From assembly GCA_037903475.1 (NCBI GenBank), contig JBAJFG010000334.1, forward strand, positions 124,001 to 188,000: a stretch of DNA of 64,000 nucleotides, written 5' to 3'. The position numbers were made by a program, and so were the translations under genes. Positions 24,271-36,960 of this stretch are shown here, one piece after another. Position 1 is the first letter of the stretch. Every line of letters begins with the position of its first letter. Source of the DNA: Ancylostoma caninum (lineage: Eukaryota; Nematoda; Chromadorea; Rhabditida; Ancylostomatidae). The notes below the pieces were generated by a model, which was given only the letters and a program-made list of their open reading frames with translations, had not been told where the DNA came from and searched no databases.

Positions 24271-27200
24271 GATACATGAAAATTGCTGATGAGCAGCGCT
24301 ATTTATTGCCCAGGACATATCTCGAGAGCTTCAAGGATTTCACAAGGATTTGAGATGAATGACATATCAAAAGATCATTTCCTAAATTTTTTGACTCACT
24401 TAAGATAAAATGGCTGCAATATATGAATAGGATACATAAGAGACGATCGTAGAACTTAATACGCGAGGAAAGAGCTGAGTTTTCTTTACTGAACGGATGA
24501 TGAGACTCTTGCAGATGGATAAAGGGTCAGGTGATTTCTTATGAAATAGGATGAGGCTCATGCTATGGAGAATGCTGAGAAAAGTTTCTTGAATTCTTGA
24601 ACAGGAAGTTCGACGCTTTCGCAGAATTGGAAAGAAACTAGAAGAATTGAGAATAGCGAATAATCCTGGAGAAACGAGTTTTAACTATTATATGTATCAT
24701 ACAACAGAGTGAATTCGCAATGTATACTATTCTGTGAGTTACAACGACGACAGCAGTGTTTTTGAATATAGGAAATCCGGCATATATCCAAGTAAGCGCC
24801 GCTCAAAACAATAAGGACAATGAGCAGCATTATGCCCACCTACCACGCCCACCCTCCTAGCGCTTTTCTTGTTGTGTGGTCCCGCCTCGAGTAATGATCA
24901 GGCACAGAGGGTCCTTCGAAAGCTTATAAACTTACCATAACTGGTTACATTGGAGATATATGAATTAGTAAGAGCGAATGAACTCTGTTTTCGTTCGGTC
25001 TTCGTCGTTTATAACGCATCAAGGACTTTGTATTATTGAATTGTACTCACCACGTGAACTTTGTGGTTAGGCGGCCAATCGTTAAATATTGGACTTCCTC
25101 AAAAAATTTATACTCAGGAATCCTGGCTTATTCTGTCTCTCATTGAGTACGTAGGCCTCTCTCAAAGTTCAAAGCCAGGATTACATCTAAGAAAAGCAAT
25201 GAATACAATCCCAGCGTCTAAGCAGTCTCAGACGACATTTCGAATAACATCTACTACAAGGACAGAGATACTCCCAATCCCTTGAATGGAACGAAAATAA
25301 AATGATTAGTTCTGCTGCTCAGGACGCATCGCTCTGAAATTACTTCCTTCTCAGCTGTAAATTACTTATATAAGTTCTTGAAACGTGCATGCCAACCGTA
25401 CTACTCTGCGATGTATGACCTCTAGGAGGGAAACACAGAAAAAATTTGGGCTTTAGTCAGAACTAAGTCTTTGACATGAAAAAGTGCATTTACGGCACTC
25501 TTTGAGCGTAGTCGCTGCCTTTATTCCGATGTTATGCTGCGGAAGAGGTAGCGGCACGTAGGAGTACGTCGATGAGTATGCAAATGAGGATGGCGACCAT
25601 GTTAGAGGAGATTGGAGAGGATGAGGGAGGTCGTAAATAGTGCGACGACTTCCTTAATATTATTACTCTGTGAGGTGTTAAAGTAGAAGCGTGAGCGAAA
25701 ACCAGCAACTTTTCCAGGATAACATGACGTGCATGTGAGGTTTCTAGGCAATTTAGTGCAAAGTAAGCGGGTGAGGAAGGGCTATCATACGCAGTTTGCC
25801 ACCCACTATGATGGACCTAAGAACGGCACGTAAACATGCACTTATCCAGGATATTTCCCACGATGCGTAGGATAAGCAAACTCAGTGACGTGCCCAGAGT
25901 CTTGGATTGCTATTGCTCCAAGAAAACTCTTTTTAGATGATGTCTAGGCTTTAAACTAGGAATCGTAGCCACTGCCGTTTCGCCAACGTCGAACACCGTA
26001 GACATTATAGCTGAATGCCAGGTAAACAACTGTTAAACCACTGCGCAGGCTTCCATTGCGTGGAATAGCAGCGATTTTGGGATCACCGATGCATATAATA
26101 CGCGAGCATATGCAAAATATTAAAGTTGTGTCTGCATATGGGAGCAGGAATAGTCAGCGCTGGGATATAAAGCGTCAGTCATCCGTAATCCCTAACAAAA
26201 TACTCGTTCAAGGACCACCTACAGCAGCGGATTGACCAAACTCCCGCAAATAAGTATTCTTGGAGTTTCGGATAGTTCCAAAAGGGATGAGCAGAAGTAC
26301 TGCGTGAGACTGGAGGAAATCCGGCAAAATTTCTAGGGATGATAGCAACGTGTCTGAGTTGCTCTCACTCAGCTATTGCCAGTCTGCCTAAAATCCAGAA
26401 GCCAAAACCTCGTATAACGCCAGAATTCAGGAACTTCCGAACTTCCGAAACGGAATTCTGCTCATACTTGGTTTCGACCCTTTGAGGCCAACTGGTAAAT
26501 GACATACGGAAAGCATAGTAGGATGGAACTCAAGTACGAAATAGCGGCATCCTCAGAAATCCGTACTTTAGTGGAACAGTGAGCAACTGCATTTTCCGGG
26601 AGAGCTATGATGCGAGGATATGCAGCTGTGTTTTTCTCAGAAGACATGCTGCAGTGTTATGAGAATTTACGGATGCACATAGAAAGAGAACACTTCTTGG
26701 AGGTTTTTTCAGGACTTCCAAAGAAATTTTTTTCAGGACTTCCAAAGAAATTCAACTCAAATGACGTGTTGAATGGAAAGTAAGGTATTTCTAGCTGACT
26801 TCAGTGCAAAAACTATCTCTAGCTGGATCCAGTGGAAAGACCATGTTCTCTAAATAAATATGGAAATCGGTTATGGAAAAACCTTGAAAAAACGATAATC
26901 GCGATGAGAAACGACGAGTAATTATATTTTTCTAGACATTTTCGGCCACTATTAAAATTTCACGAAAATTTAAGCTTTTTGCTGTTGGTGGCCTGGTCAG
27001 AATTTGAATGAGCTGATAATTTCCAACCACCCTTTAGTATATATGTGTCTTACTATATTTAAAATCGAATTGCATACATATTCCAAGGTAGTTATCTAGT
27101 CTCTCTTTTTTTCTTCTTGAAAAGCTCAGGGAACATTAAGAAATATGTATTCTATCAAAATATGATGGAGAATGTCATGATAGAGTTACCTTAAAATGAC

Positions 27201-29825
27201 TGAAAGAATCGTAGTTTACTTGATTGAAAACCTTTCACCTCACCAGACTCTATGTTCAATACTAAACTGCTTGTGGGATGATATTCTGAAATAAGGTTAG
27301 CCCAAAAACTCACACCTATGTACTATATCGGAGTTAATGGTAATTATAGCTGTTTCGCTCAAAATAAAGAGAAGGTCTCAACTGAACAAAGACGAATTTA
27401 TTACAGGGAATGAATTCGGCGAAGAAGTTTCGAAATTCTATAAATATTTTATACGTTAGTGCATTTTTTTTTCATTTTTTTTTGCTGGTTAAAAAAAAGC
27501 TGCAACGCGTACGTACACGCTCCAGGCACCGTTAGATGAAAATTTTCTACTTCGATTGGATTAATTTAGCTCCTCATCAAGTCCTTATTCTCAAAACTTC
27601 GCAAGGAGAAGAAAAACTTCCTTTCCAGCCTTGACGATGACAAAGTTCCCACGTTCAGCTGCATATTCAAAAACAAGGAATTAGACTGGATGTGAAAAAC
27701 AAGCTATGCTAATGTTCGAGAATAGTTCATTCTTAAAATTAGGTGCAATTTCACAGGAAGCTTTATGGAATTCTCATAGGATTAGACTGGAATAAGGGGC
27801 TAGGGAATCCATGCTGGTACAACGTGGAACAGCACCGAACAATTTGCACACAGTCTGCAGAGAATCCAATAAAAACCCATAGAATTGGAACTTTTGCAGA
27901 TTTTGTGCACTAAAACGCGACCGGAATTTGAAAACTTGGTAGGGATATTCCTTGAACCAGCCACTTGGATGTCTGATCGAGTAGAAAGGGGCCCACTTGC
28001 GTAACTGCCCTGTCTTACGCCACGCCTCCAGAATTATAAGTGGTACACTATTCAGCGGACAAGTGTGTAGTTCCTCCAATCTTTTCAGGAAGTTGTAAAC
28101 ACTTCCTTCCCTTGTTCGAACTCCATAACTATTTCCTCATTTGCGAAGACTATGGCTGTTGTGAATTAGATTGTATCATAATAACCAGGAAAAGGAGTTA
28201 CAAAAGCATGAACTTACCCTCGAAGAACATATGTATGGTAAGCCAGGATGGACGATTGCTCCGAGTAGGGATTGATATCCTTGATGGGAAATTCAACCCA
28301 ACAAGCTAGATCAAATATTGCCGAGCAGCAAAGTATAAATATGTGAATGTCTGGGCATAGATTCAATCTAAATGAGTGGGGCAATTGCAGGCTTCCTGGA
28401 AATGTCCAAGAAACCAGGAACAGGAAGAAGGGGAAGGATTTTTCAAGCAGTTACATGAAAAGGCGCGAACCTTCTGTGCTCGTTTCTTCTCTTTCCTCTC
28501 AGAATAGATGTTACAGGTAGAAACTAGGAGGAAGATAAAATGTTCAGTATGTACGGAATGAACGGTACCAAGCAATATGAATCTGGGAAGATATCCATCA
28601 AAGATTCAGGCTAAGGATACGATTCCACCATCCATTACAAACAGCATGACAAACAAAATCTATCTACAGTCGTTTCTGAAATTCACTTTATACTCGAAAT
28701 CCATTTAGAACAAACACCAGGGAATTTCTATGAGATCTGCTATTTCCGTAGATTCTGGAATTGAGGGTGATCATGTGATTCAAATAACTTAAACTTAATG
28801 TAGATATTACGTTGAAAAAACGAACAAATGGCTTCTTGAATCTTACCTTTACCTCCTGGAAAATAACAACTTTCGTTTCATTCTAGTAATGGATGGTGGA
28901 AACGTATTCTTCACAAGCGCTTGTTCATACAAACCTATTAGTTAGAAATTGTATTTTCGTCACTTCTTGGTGGGTGGGCGCAGCACAGAATAACTTAATA
29001 ACTACAATGTTCTTGTACAGCTATTTTGAAGCACGCCCACTCTCTAAGACGGCTGATCCCCCTAATATGCACTTTCTCATAATAGAAAGACATCATCTGT
29101 GAAGCTATCTGCTCTCAGTTCCTCTAAACAGAATAGAAATTGCAGACAGGTCCAATACCCCAACAGCAGCCATAGAATAAAACTTGGATCAACTCGGCAC
29201 ACCAGTAGGTTTATAGCATAACAAAGCCTTGGACTTTTTCCTGGAAACTACCATTCGGATGAAGTCCGATGAGCTTTGTTCCAGCACCACTTCTATCCTG
29301 CTCTTCTTCGTATGCATAATAACCTTTCCGAGGATCTCCTAGTTCATCCATTAAGTCTGAATGGAACACTAATAGCGTCGCTCTGAAGAGAAGAAGCTGA
29401 AAGTTCTTCCACTATCATATGAATTCAGTGTTCTGCGTTGTTTTTCCTGTTCCTCTATCCGAGATTCATGGGACACCCAGAAAATGGGATTAAGCGCAAG
29501 TCACGAACGATGGGATTGAAATAACAAAAGCCAAGCAGAGGCTGCCTCATTGTTTGACATGGATTTGGATGTGCCACATTACTGCAAAATGATAAATATT
29601 TTCCCTCTTTGCATACTGAATGCGCTTCCCAATTTGTGGCTTCTTCGAATCCTTATATAAAGCGCAGGATTTTTTTTTCGTGATTACAAGTTCGTTTTGA
29701 AAAACTGTTCTATGTCTATCGCTTTCATTTTTCGCTGGAAGCATTCAAGACCTCAGACTGAAGGGAAAAAGATAAGCCCTCGGCAGTCTGTTCCGTGAGA
29801 ATAGCTAGGATTATGTGTACTTACA

Positions 29826-29985
29826 ATCTTTTCTTCCCTCGGGAATTCAATATCTTCATAGTTTGGCTATCTGTGGAAATGATCCTAGAGTCGTCCAGTG
29901 GTAATAGCTCGATGCTAGAGTATCCTGCATACATATTACTCTCAAAGTATTGAAGGACGACGAGTGGCTTGTTCGGCCGCACATC
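29826..29985 (-). CDS. Possible single exon of an unrecognised gene
   Basis: On the minus strand, a frame beginning MCDVRPNKPLVV just after a 15-base G run (C on plus, 29998-30012) continues to a strong donor, GTAAGT, ending the exon in phase 2. A good acceptor, CCCTTCAG, lies about 70 bases further, and the joined frame stops after four codons. Codon use looks coding. It could be the last exons of a small gene whose 5' part I cannot see, or chance. No family is recognised. Confidence 0.25.
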
Positions 29986-29997
29986 GCACATTACCCT

Positions 29998-30012
29998 CCC
30001 CCCCCCCCCCCC
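29998..30012. repeat. 15-base C run
   Basis: A G/C homopolymer, also seen as G11 at 51-61, C12 at 23963-23974 and G13 at 56619-56631. Such tracts are known to be scattered and evenly kept in nematode genomes. Confidence 0.7.
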
Positions 30013-30839
30013 AACAACCATGAGATATTGGACTCCCACTGTGCTAGGATCTGAGAGGAAGTACATAGTGAAGAGTGAATGATGTCTGACAGTTATATAC
30101 ATAGTTCTTCGAAATGAAGTGACAGCAATCAGAAGCAAGTGCTTGAGGAAATTAAACGAAGTCACTTGACATGAGGGAAGTGCAAGAGCTTGAAGTAATG
30201 CTGTAACTAGATCTTCTACTGTTTTTTACTTGTTATTTTGCTTTTGCGTTCGCACGTACATAGCTGTGCAGCGTATGGCCAAAGAACATCGATCATCAAC
30301 AAGTGAACACACCTTTTCATAGCTTCCATTATTCCTAAAAGATGGAAATTTGCCTAATCAGGTGAAGGCAGAGTATCAATGGGCTTCGATAATCATCTCA
30401 GAGGAGGTTTCGGTATTAGTCGATTATTCTAGAATTCGCGTGAAATTGGATTAGAGAAATGAATCATACCCTGCTCTCCACCCTACTGCTCCAATTTTTT
30501 GACAGGCTAGCTTGTGGTACGCAGTTTGGCACGATCATGAGCACAGGATCATAAATCCAGGAAAGCTACGGATGAGATGTTGTTGGAAAGAATTTCAAGT
30601 ACTTACAACTAATTTAAGGCTCTCAAAAATTCAGGCGATAAGGGCTAGCTGCTTTGAGTACTGAAATAAAACCTAATACTAAGCCTAACCCTATGCTTAA
30701 GAATGGGTTTAAGGCTTAGGCTTAGGCTTCACAGGAGTGGCCCCACCCAACTCCCTTTTCACCTAAACTTCTACATAAGATAAACTACGATAAGTGTAAG
30801 TGTACGTATGATTGGTCATTATTTGTATGTTGCATCGCG

Positions 30840-30915
30840 TGCGCGCATAGCTCAGTGGGTTGAGCGAATGATCGACGTTGTGGAGGTCAGGGGATCGAAT
30901 CCTGCCCTGTGCCCC
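30840..30915 (+). promoter_or_regulatory. tRNA-like unit 1 (A and B boxes), copy 1
   Basis: TAGCTCAGTGG with a D-arm-like partner TTGAGCG, then GGATCGAATCC about 35 bases later, with a T-arm-like pairing of CAGGG and TCCTG. The acceptor-stem pairing is poor, so this is a pol III promoter-like relic rather than a working tRNA. Confidence 0.5.
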
Positions 30916-30987
30916 GTTTTGCAAATACATATAGTATGCTGCCTCCGACTGCTGCAGTTATCTAAATGACTCCAACATAAAAAGTAG

Positions 30988-31060
30988 CCCGGATGGCTCA
31001 GTGGTTTGAGTGGCAGATTGCAATCTGTCCCTATCGCTGGTTCCACTCCGTTGGAGATCC
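30988..31060 (+). promoter_or_regulatory. tRNA-like unit 2 (A and B boxes), copy 1
   Basis: TGGCTCAGTGGTTTGAGTGGC is an A-box/D-arm-like segment. A palindromic anticodon-arm-like CAGATTGCAATCTG follows, then GGTTCCACTCC as a B box. The stem pairing is not that of a functional tRNA. Confidence 0.5.
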
Positions 31061-32218
31061 AGAGTTAAGTATCGCAGTGTTTGGGGTTCACTGCTCGGAA
31101 CGTCCCCCGTGATCTCCTTCGGGTAGTCCAGGAAGGCATCCGGCAACGTTTTGCATAAATTTCGAAGATAAACTACAATAAGTGTAAGTGTAAGTAATAG
31201 TAATAGTGTAAGTAATAGTGAAAAACCACTTTTTCAAAGTTGAGGGAAACCAGGAAAGAGTAACTCCGTAGTAAAGGACTGCTCCACGAAAGATAAATGA
31301 CAGCGGTAGAACAACTTCGCAATGAATATGGAACAATTTATACGGATTTCAATTATTTCTGAGGATAATTGGATGAGCTTTATTATTCAGATGGGATAAC
31401 TGAAGTACTGTGTCCATCTATAGAAGAATAATGGCCATTTTTGTATTTGCGAAGCAGTGTACTATAGCAGAAAATGGAAGAGTTGGCTTCGCTTATTGTG
31501 TATTCAGAAATCTTTCCCCATGAAAATCACAAAAATGAAAAAACGTGAAAGTTGTGAAAATGGTCCCCTGCTTTATAGCCTTAACATGTCCACTGCACTC
31601 TGTCTACTATAGACTAAAATTTTATTTTCTTCGCTTTCTCCCAAGTTCGAGTGATTTATAGCTCATTAATACCGGGGCGCCGGAGGGTAGCGGCGGCCGG
31701 CGCCCGCCGGCGCCCATTTGCAGTGGCTGCCGGACCCGACTGTACATACCAATACATGTGGAAAAATTTCATCTTCCTGATTACCTAACTACGTTGCTCC
31801 CTAAGCGGATTGTCGCTAGGGTCTGCTTCTTCACCTCGTGCAGAAGCACATGAAGGCCAATTTTACGCGTCATTTATGGACTATAAATTAATATTGTTCA
31901 GGCTCATTGATAGGTTTACTTACAAGATGGGAGGGGATGAACAAGATTTTGGTATTGACTGCAATCAGAATGAGAAAACGGAATACAAATTAAGAAAAAA
32001 AAACAGAACTATGGAAGAGGAGGAGTAATAATTAGCTCCTGTTCGGTATTATAATATTTTCTCATACGGACAAGGAAAAGCCTCAGTATTTGGACGGATC
32101 AATTCGCTTTGGACCATAGTGTGATTAAATTTGAAAAGAAATGTAGCAGCTGCTTCTACTTGGGATTAAATGATCAAAGCGCTCACCCTTACCAGTTCCA
32201 AATTTAGTTATGCTAGGA

Positions 32219-32692
32219 AATGAAAATGAAAACGTCAAATGATGTTTGTTCGTTGGCGCGGCATTTTTTTGTTTTCCTAGCAATCTTCAAAAGATTCTGG
32301 AATAAGAAAATGACGTGATGAAGTGGAGGATCTGCTATATTAAGCTGGATATTTCCAACGGCTTCCTAGAAGCACTTCTTAGTCCCACAGATTTCTGATC
32401 AGCTCAAAATTAGTCTCATTAAGGACAGAAGAGCCTGAACAGATGTTGCAGCGGGCATGAACTTCAGTCATTTAATTCCAGCAAAGGAAAGCTCGCTAAG
32501 AATTATTTCACACATAAAAATCTTTGTTTGGTGAACAGTGGTGCAGTTTGTAATACTTTGTTTGCTCGTTTTTTTTTCCAGCACGTTGTATGACGTATCA
32601 AATGAAAATGAAAATGAAAATGTTGTTTGTTAGCGCAGCAGTTTTTTTTTGTTTTCCTAGCAATCTTCAAGAGATTCTGGAATAAAAAAATG
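32219..32692 (+). repeat. Direct duplication of a segment of about 90 bp
   Basis: About 32219-32305 and 32600-32692 share (AAATG)n, a TGTTTGTT.G.TGGCGC-like block, a T run, then TTTTCCTAGCAATCTTCAA and GATTCTGGAATAA. The roughly 300 bases between them are unrelated, so this may be two copies of a short repeat or a local duplication. Confidence 0.5.
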
Positions 32693-33038
32693 ATTGGTGA
32701 TTTAAAAGAATTCTCATTCTCTCACGACCGAGAAACGAAAAGCTCAGTTGTTCGAACAAGGTTTTTTCATGGTCTTTGCGGCTAGAAGAGCAGAAAATGC
32801 GGCTAGAAGAGCAGAAAACTTCCGCTCATGCTTCCTGGTAATTACTAGCACATACTAGTAAGATCTCGGTTTTGAAGCAAACAATCACTCCTACTCAGTT
32901 GTCTAGAGAAGAAAAACTCTAAACTGATCCCACTCTGCTGGAGTAATCAGGGGGCGAGAGTGGAAACATTGCTGACAGATGTGAAGTAATTATGTGTTAT
33001 AGCAGCGAAAATTATCAGGTGGCATCTTTTACAAAGAA

Positions 33039-33162
33039 AATTTTGGGGTGCGGAGCGTTATACCTGAAAAGGGCGATCTGCGATTGGCTAGTTGGATGAT
33101 TGGCCAATGACAGAGCTCAGGCGTGCCATCCTCTCCAGGTATAACGCTGCACACCTAAAATT
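33039..33162. mobile_element. Foldback MITE with GATTGGCC core, copy 1 of 3
   Basis: The arms AATTTTGGGGTGCGGAGCGT and, 3', the reverse complement of AATTTTAGGTGTGCAGCGT pair almost fully, including TTATACCTG next to the core. The centre holds GATTGGC and GGCCAAT. Related elements lie at 41143-41277 and about 62515-62615. Non-coding. Confidence 0.65.
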
Positions 33163-34011
33163 ATTACCTAAAATTTTGCAGAGAAAGGGAAGAGAAATAA
33201 AGGAGGCTTCTCTGAAATCAGAAAAATGGTAAAGGATCATTCAGGCGTAGAAGGAAGTAACAAGTTCATGTCCTTTTCTGGGATGCCTTTTTTCGGATCG
33301 CGCATGTGCCGAAACTGAATGGTTTTCATCCGATATAGTTGTCCTTAACTTTTTTCTGTCAATAAAATTGCCAAGTTGACATAAGCTCGCAAATTTGTTT
33401 CCAGAATTGTGGATTTCTTGTTTACTTACGGAACGTTTGGCTAACCTTTGTTAAATGCATTGTCCGTGTACCTTAGCGGAAGCACTTTACCTTATTCCCA
33501 AACTACTACCTTCTCAGAAAATGGACAGACATTTTGAAAGGTACTTCTTTCTCGTCCCCAATTGAGCCAGAATGTAACAATTTATGGAAGAATTCATAAA
33601 TCACTCCTCATGGGTGTCGTTTGGCTTTGAGGCGAACGAATAGACGAGGTTTATCTACCACAATGTATTGGTCCGTGGCGGGATTCGTGGACGTTTCCGG
33701 GAAGCTGTAGAGCTTCAACCTTGGAAAGTTCTCGGGAACTCTCACAAATCCCAACACTGGTAGGCTGACTTATACATAGTTGGAAAATCTACGGTCCCTC
33801 ACTTGCCTTACTTCTCCGATTTCGCCTCATTCTCATTTTGATTCTCTTTTGCTTTCTTGAGACTCACTGCTTATGAAAAAGCTTAATTTAAGGCCTTCTC
33901 CAAATCGGAACTATGGTGTTCCTCGAGAACAAGCCTGCAAATTTCTGGGGAGAAGGATCTCAGGATCTGTTAGAGCGAGCGACAGATCTTCGTGAAGAAT
34001 ACATACATATT

Positions 34012-34235
34012 TATCTAAGTAAATATTAATAATAAAGATAATAATAATTTATCACGCCACTTAAGGTAGACGTGAGAAAAGACAGTGATATCATCGAGTA
34101 CAAGTTACATTCTATCGTCAAGTACAATATACAATATTATACCAATATGGCAAGCAATCCTCTTTCATTAGTAGTATTATTAATAATGATATTATTAACA
34201 AAGATATTAATAATAATATTATTATTAATAATGTT
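34012..34235. repeat. AT-rich TAA/TTA trinucleotide-like tract
   Basis: Runs of ATTAATAATAA and its complement dominate two blocks, about 34020-34060 and 34165-34230. Simple-sequence expansion, no coding content. Confidence 0.5.
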
Positions 34236-35208
34236 CAGGAAGGGAGAGTTTTTGGAGGGCTTGGAATGATAGAGCGCTGGGGGAGAGAAGAGAAGAGCCG
34301 TGGAATTCTCCCTTCCCGATTGTTTGAATGGATGTTAGGATCGACAATAAGCTATCAACTAGATATTCCTATTAGGTTCGTTTCCAGGCAAAAACTCAAC
34401 GTAAGTCCTACTCCAGCAACAACTACATACGACATCTGGGAGGACATCTATATTGTCTGTGCTCATCAAAACCTACGCTCTTCCTGGAAAATTGTCTGGA
34501 ATAACTAGCTGTTCTAGCCGTCTCAGAACTACCAAACAGAAGCACACGCAGCAGGCATAAATTGACCCCGTTGCAGAATTTATAGTGGGAAACAAGCACA
34601 TTTCCCTGGATCGAGAATTTTCAGGCGATGTATTCTTGTCTTATAGCTTCACTGAACGACTGTGAGAGGAGCTTGCACTGCCAAAATTGACCTCTTATGC
34701 TAATTATCGCAAGAATCATCCTAGAATTATTGCACTGCCCTCATTTCTGGAACAATTTGGACATTGCCATTCAGGACGTCACATATAATGTAAAACTGCG
34801 TTGCTGCACGAAATGTAAGATAAAATATGCAAGGATAAAACAAAACTCACATCTCCTTTGGAAAAAAGTGTTTTGTGGTGCACATTTTGTGCATTGCTCA
34901 AAGGAAAAACGAGTATGTTGGGCGGATGCATGTAAAAGACATTAAATATGGTGAAAACTCATAACTGAGGGCAAACAAATGGGGAGGGGGATTGCTAAGC
35001 AATATGAACCAGGCCATTTTTCTCCTTGGAAGAAGTTCAAAACGTTTAAGCAAATATACCGTACCAAATTTCATTGCTTAACCAGGGCTTCTTGCGGAGA
35101 ATAAGGGATTTAACCGTTTACTCTTGCTAATTCCTCCATATGCCGTGATTCCAGGTAGGAAAATCGACTTACGATAAAGCCATACGAAAAAAATTCGAGC
35201 ACCCATCA

Positions 35209-35906
35209 CTATGGCGTGGCTGAAATGTGTGCCACTCCTCCCGGACTAACGAAGTTAACGGTATCCGGAAAAACCAACGTGGGATAGTTGTTCCTGCCAT
35301 GGAGCTTCCGTCTTAGGCTTTGATGTTCAACGAAGTCCGTTTGGACTACGATGTCATATACATTAGGGCTGAACAGCTCCCAAATGAAGATCCATGTCAC
35401 TTTCTCTTCCAAGATTTTTATGTCATTGAAATCAACATTATGGAACTGTTATGATGAAAATATCCAATTAGTTCTACTAGTCCCCGATTGTTGTGCAATG
35501 AAAACAGAGGAGAAATCCATTGAGCCAGTGGGTAATGGCAACACCCACGGAAAAATTCGTCCTCGAAATTCTGGAACATCTCGAAGATTCATCATTCTTT
35601 GAACAGCTCCAGCAACATATAAGCGCCTTAAACGCACTGCTTCCAACTCCATAACAAGTAAGAGTGCGTGACAGCTTTCCATTCGGACGAGTTTTCGCCC
35701 TGGTAAATCAGATGATAGAGCACAGCGGCATGGACCAAGATGGTAATGGCCGATCCCACAATGCGCGGATCACTCTTCGAATATCTCCCCTTTTTTGCCT
35801 GAGGCGTCATCCGAACCGTAGTTTTCGGTACTTCCAGAGATTTTTGACATAAGATCTGGATTCGGCGAAATCGATTGGCCCAGAAAACGACAAAATCCAT
35901 GGGCAC
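35209..35906 (-). CDS. Unresolved membrane-protein-like gene or pseudogene
   Basis: The minus strand shows good codon composition in successive frames. The first frame (about 35906-35640) includes the basic KKGRYSKSDPR followed by a membrane helix (IVGSAITILVHAAVLYHL). A 66-base intron is possible (donor GTGCGT, acceptor GTTCCAG); after it the frame encodes a second helix (SVGVAITHWLNGFLLCF) and then meets a stop. A further frame down to 35209 also looks coding, after an acceptor ATAACAG. I cannot join all parts in one frame, so it may be frameshifted, mis-assembled or decayed. Plus-strand frames in the same place are open too. No family is recognised. Confidence 0.25.
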
Positions 35907-36052
35907 TGCCTTTAATCGAAATACTCAGGAATTTTTTCCCACATTTCCGCTTTCGGAGCTAGGAACTAGGCAGGACGTTCAGTCCTTGCCGAAAAGATGG
36001 ATTGCGCGTGCAGTTTCATATCGCCGCGGCCACAGAATCGCGGTGGGACCTA

Positions 36053-36241
36053 CTAGACCTTCTCACTTGGAGCATGATCCCTACGCATACGTCGTTCAGG
36101 CCCCACGGCGTTTCTGTAGCGACGAACTCCGTTTCTGAGGACTGTGTGACTTCCTTGGTGCCCCGAATCAATGACTCTTTCTTGAGTAGTTCCCAGGGAA
36201 GTTACAAAAACAGTATGATTAACTACAATGATTAGAATCAT
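36053..36241 (-). CDS. Short ORF with signal-like N-terminus and dibasic sites
   Basis: A 62-codon frame starting MILIIVVNHTVFV, followed by a polar region with RR pairs (NGVRR, ERRMRR), reminiscent of a neuropeptide-like precursor. The GC-rich 3' half (36000-36180) may instead belong to a dispersed repeat. Splice or promoter support is absent. Confidence 0.15.
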   Translation of the reverse strand: MILIIVVNHTVFVTSLGTTQERVIDSGHQGSHTVLRNGVRRYRNAVGPERRMRRDHAPSEKV

Positions 36242-36475
36242 CGATGAGAGGAAAGTAGGCAAATTAACAACCGGCGCAAGTGAACGATGATCTGGAAATA
36301 ACTACCGACTGGCGAGGAATGCCTTACATATTGCTACCTTTGTTATTGTTCCATTAATTAGTTAGAACGCCATCGTCATGAGAGATGACAACTACATTTG
36401 CATGCATCTTTCCTTGTGAAATGGCCCAAAAATGTTCGAATTACTCTGGAGAAGGTTAGCCTAGGAGTAGGGCAG

Positions 36476-36566
36476 GTTCATGGGGAATGTGAGGCATCTG
36501 GCACACGCGTCTCGTTTAGTCGGTCAGAACAGGGGTATACGTGACAGATGTCTCGCATTCACTGTG
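36476..36566. repeat. Small foldback repeat
   Basis: GAATGTGAGGCATCTG on the left pairs with CAGATGTCTCGCATTC on the right around a centre of about 45 bases. The sequence just right of it (CCCCACCCCAACTCC) resembles a word in the left part of the 1.07 kb repeats. Confidence 0.45.
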
Positions 36567-36699
36567 GAAGCCCCACCCCAACTCCTTCTCAAATGAGAAG
36601 TTCAACAACTGTTTGTCGACCTTAAAAACATACTCTACCTAAACTTAGCGCAAAAATGGTTATCCGAAAGGAATCAGGAGCTTTCTAGGAACAATAACT

Positions 36700-36960
36700 T
36701 TGAAATTTCTGGTATATTATTCTTTATCACCTATTCGGATAATTGCAGTTCTTTCCTGCGCCGTGGGTTACCTTCTTCTTTATCGGGCTCGTGTTGTGGA
36801 CCTCTACTCTCCAGTGGACTATCAATTTGTGCGAGACCAGACTTCAAATGGGATTCGGGCCCAAGAAAAACAGTGGGCTTTGGCTTACGCATGCTATTCC
36901 GGCAGAACTCTATCAGCACATCCCAAGAATGCTCAGAATAATCCCTTGAAGGTCGTCTAG
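36700..36960. other. Open region on several frames, unassigned
   Basis: After an acceptor-like ATTGCAG (ending 36748), three frames stay open for 60 or more codons. One has a membrane helix (WVTFFFIGLVLW). The complementary strand is open as well. It could be an upstream exon of the TEP gene or an unrelated fragment. I cannot choose. Confidence 0.15.

Larger units (their letters stand above)
16740..29820. other. About 13 kb with no confident gene
   Basis: I could not build any multi-exon chain here on either strand. Short open frames at 17500-17913, 23860-24279 and 27774-28079 have some protein-like character but no recognisable motif or consistent splice partners. A tandem 2 x 22 bp duplication (TTTTTTTCAGGACTTCCAAA type) lies at about 26704-26751. 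A 12-base C run lies at 23963-23974. Confidence 0.45.
30678..31747 (+). repeat. 1.07 kb repeat with two tRNA-like promoters, copy 1
   Basis: It is nearly identical over its whole length to 49021-50092. Both copies start at ACTAAGCCTAACC and end at GACTGTACAT. Inside are two tRNA-like units. The first, about 30840-30915, has TAGCTCAGTGG (A box) and GGATCGAATCC (B box). The second, about 30988-31060, has TGGCTCAGTGG and GGTTCCACTCC. A (GTAAGT/AATAGT)n simple-sequence stretch follows, and a GC-rich hairpin of GGCGCC words lies near the right end. It looks like a composite tRNA-derived SINE or another dispersed repeat. Open frames inside it are only antisense to the tRNA-like parts. Confidence 0.8.

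Noticed and set aside
27774..28079. 101-codon minus-strand ORF as a gene
   Set aside because: Some protein-like stretches, but no motif, no upstream exon and a competing plus-strand frame. Possibly part of a dispersed repeat.
30840..31060. Functional tRNA genes
   Set aside because: A and B boxes are present, but acceptor and anticodon stems do not pair properly, and the units recur inside a dispersed repeat.
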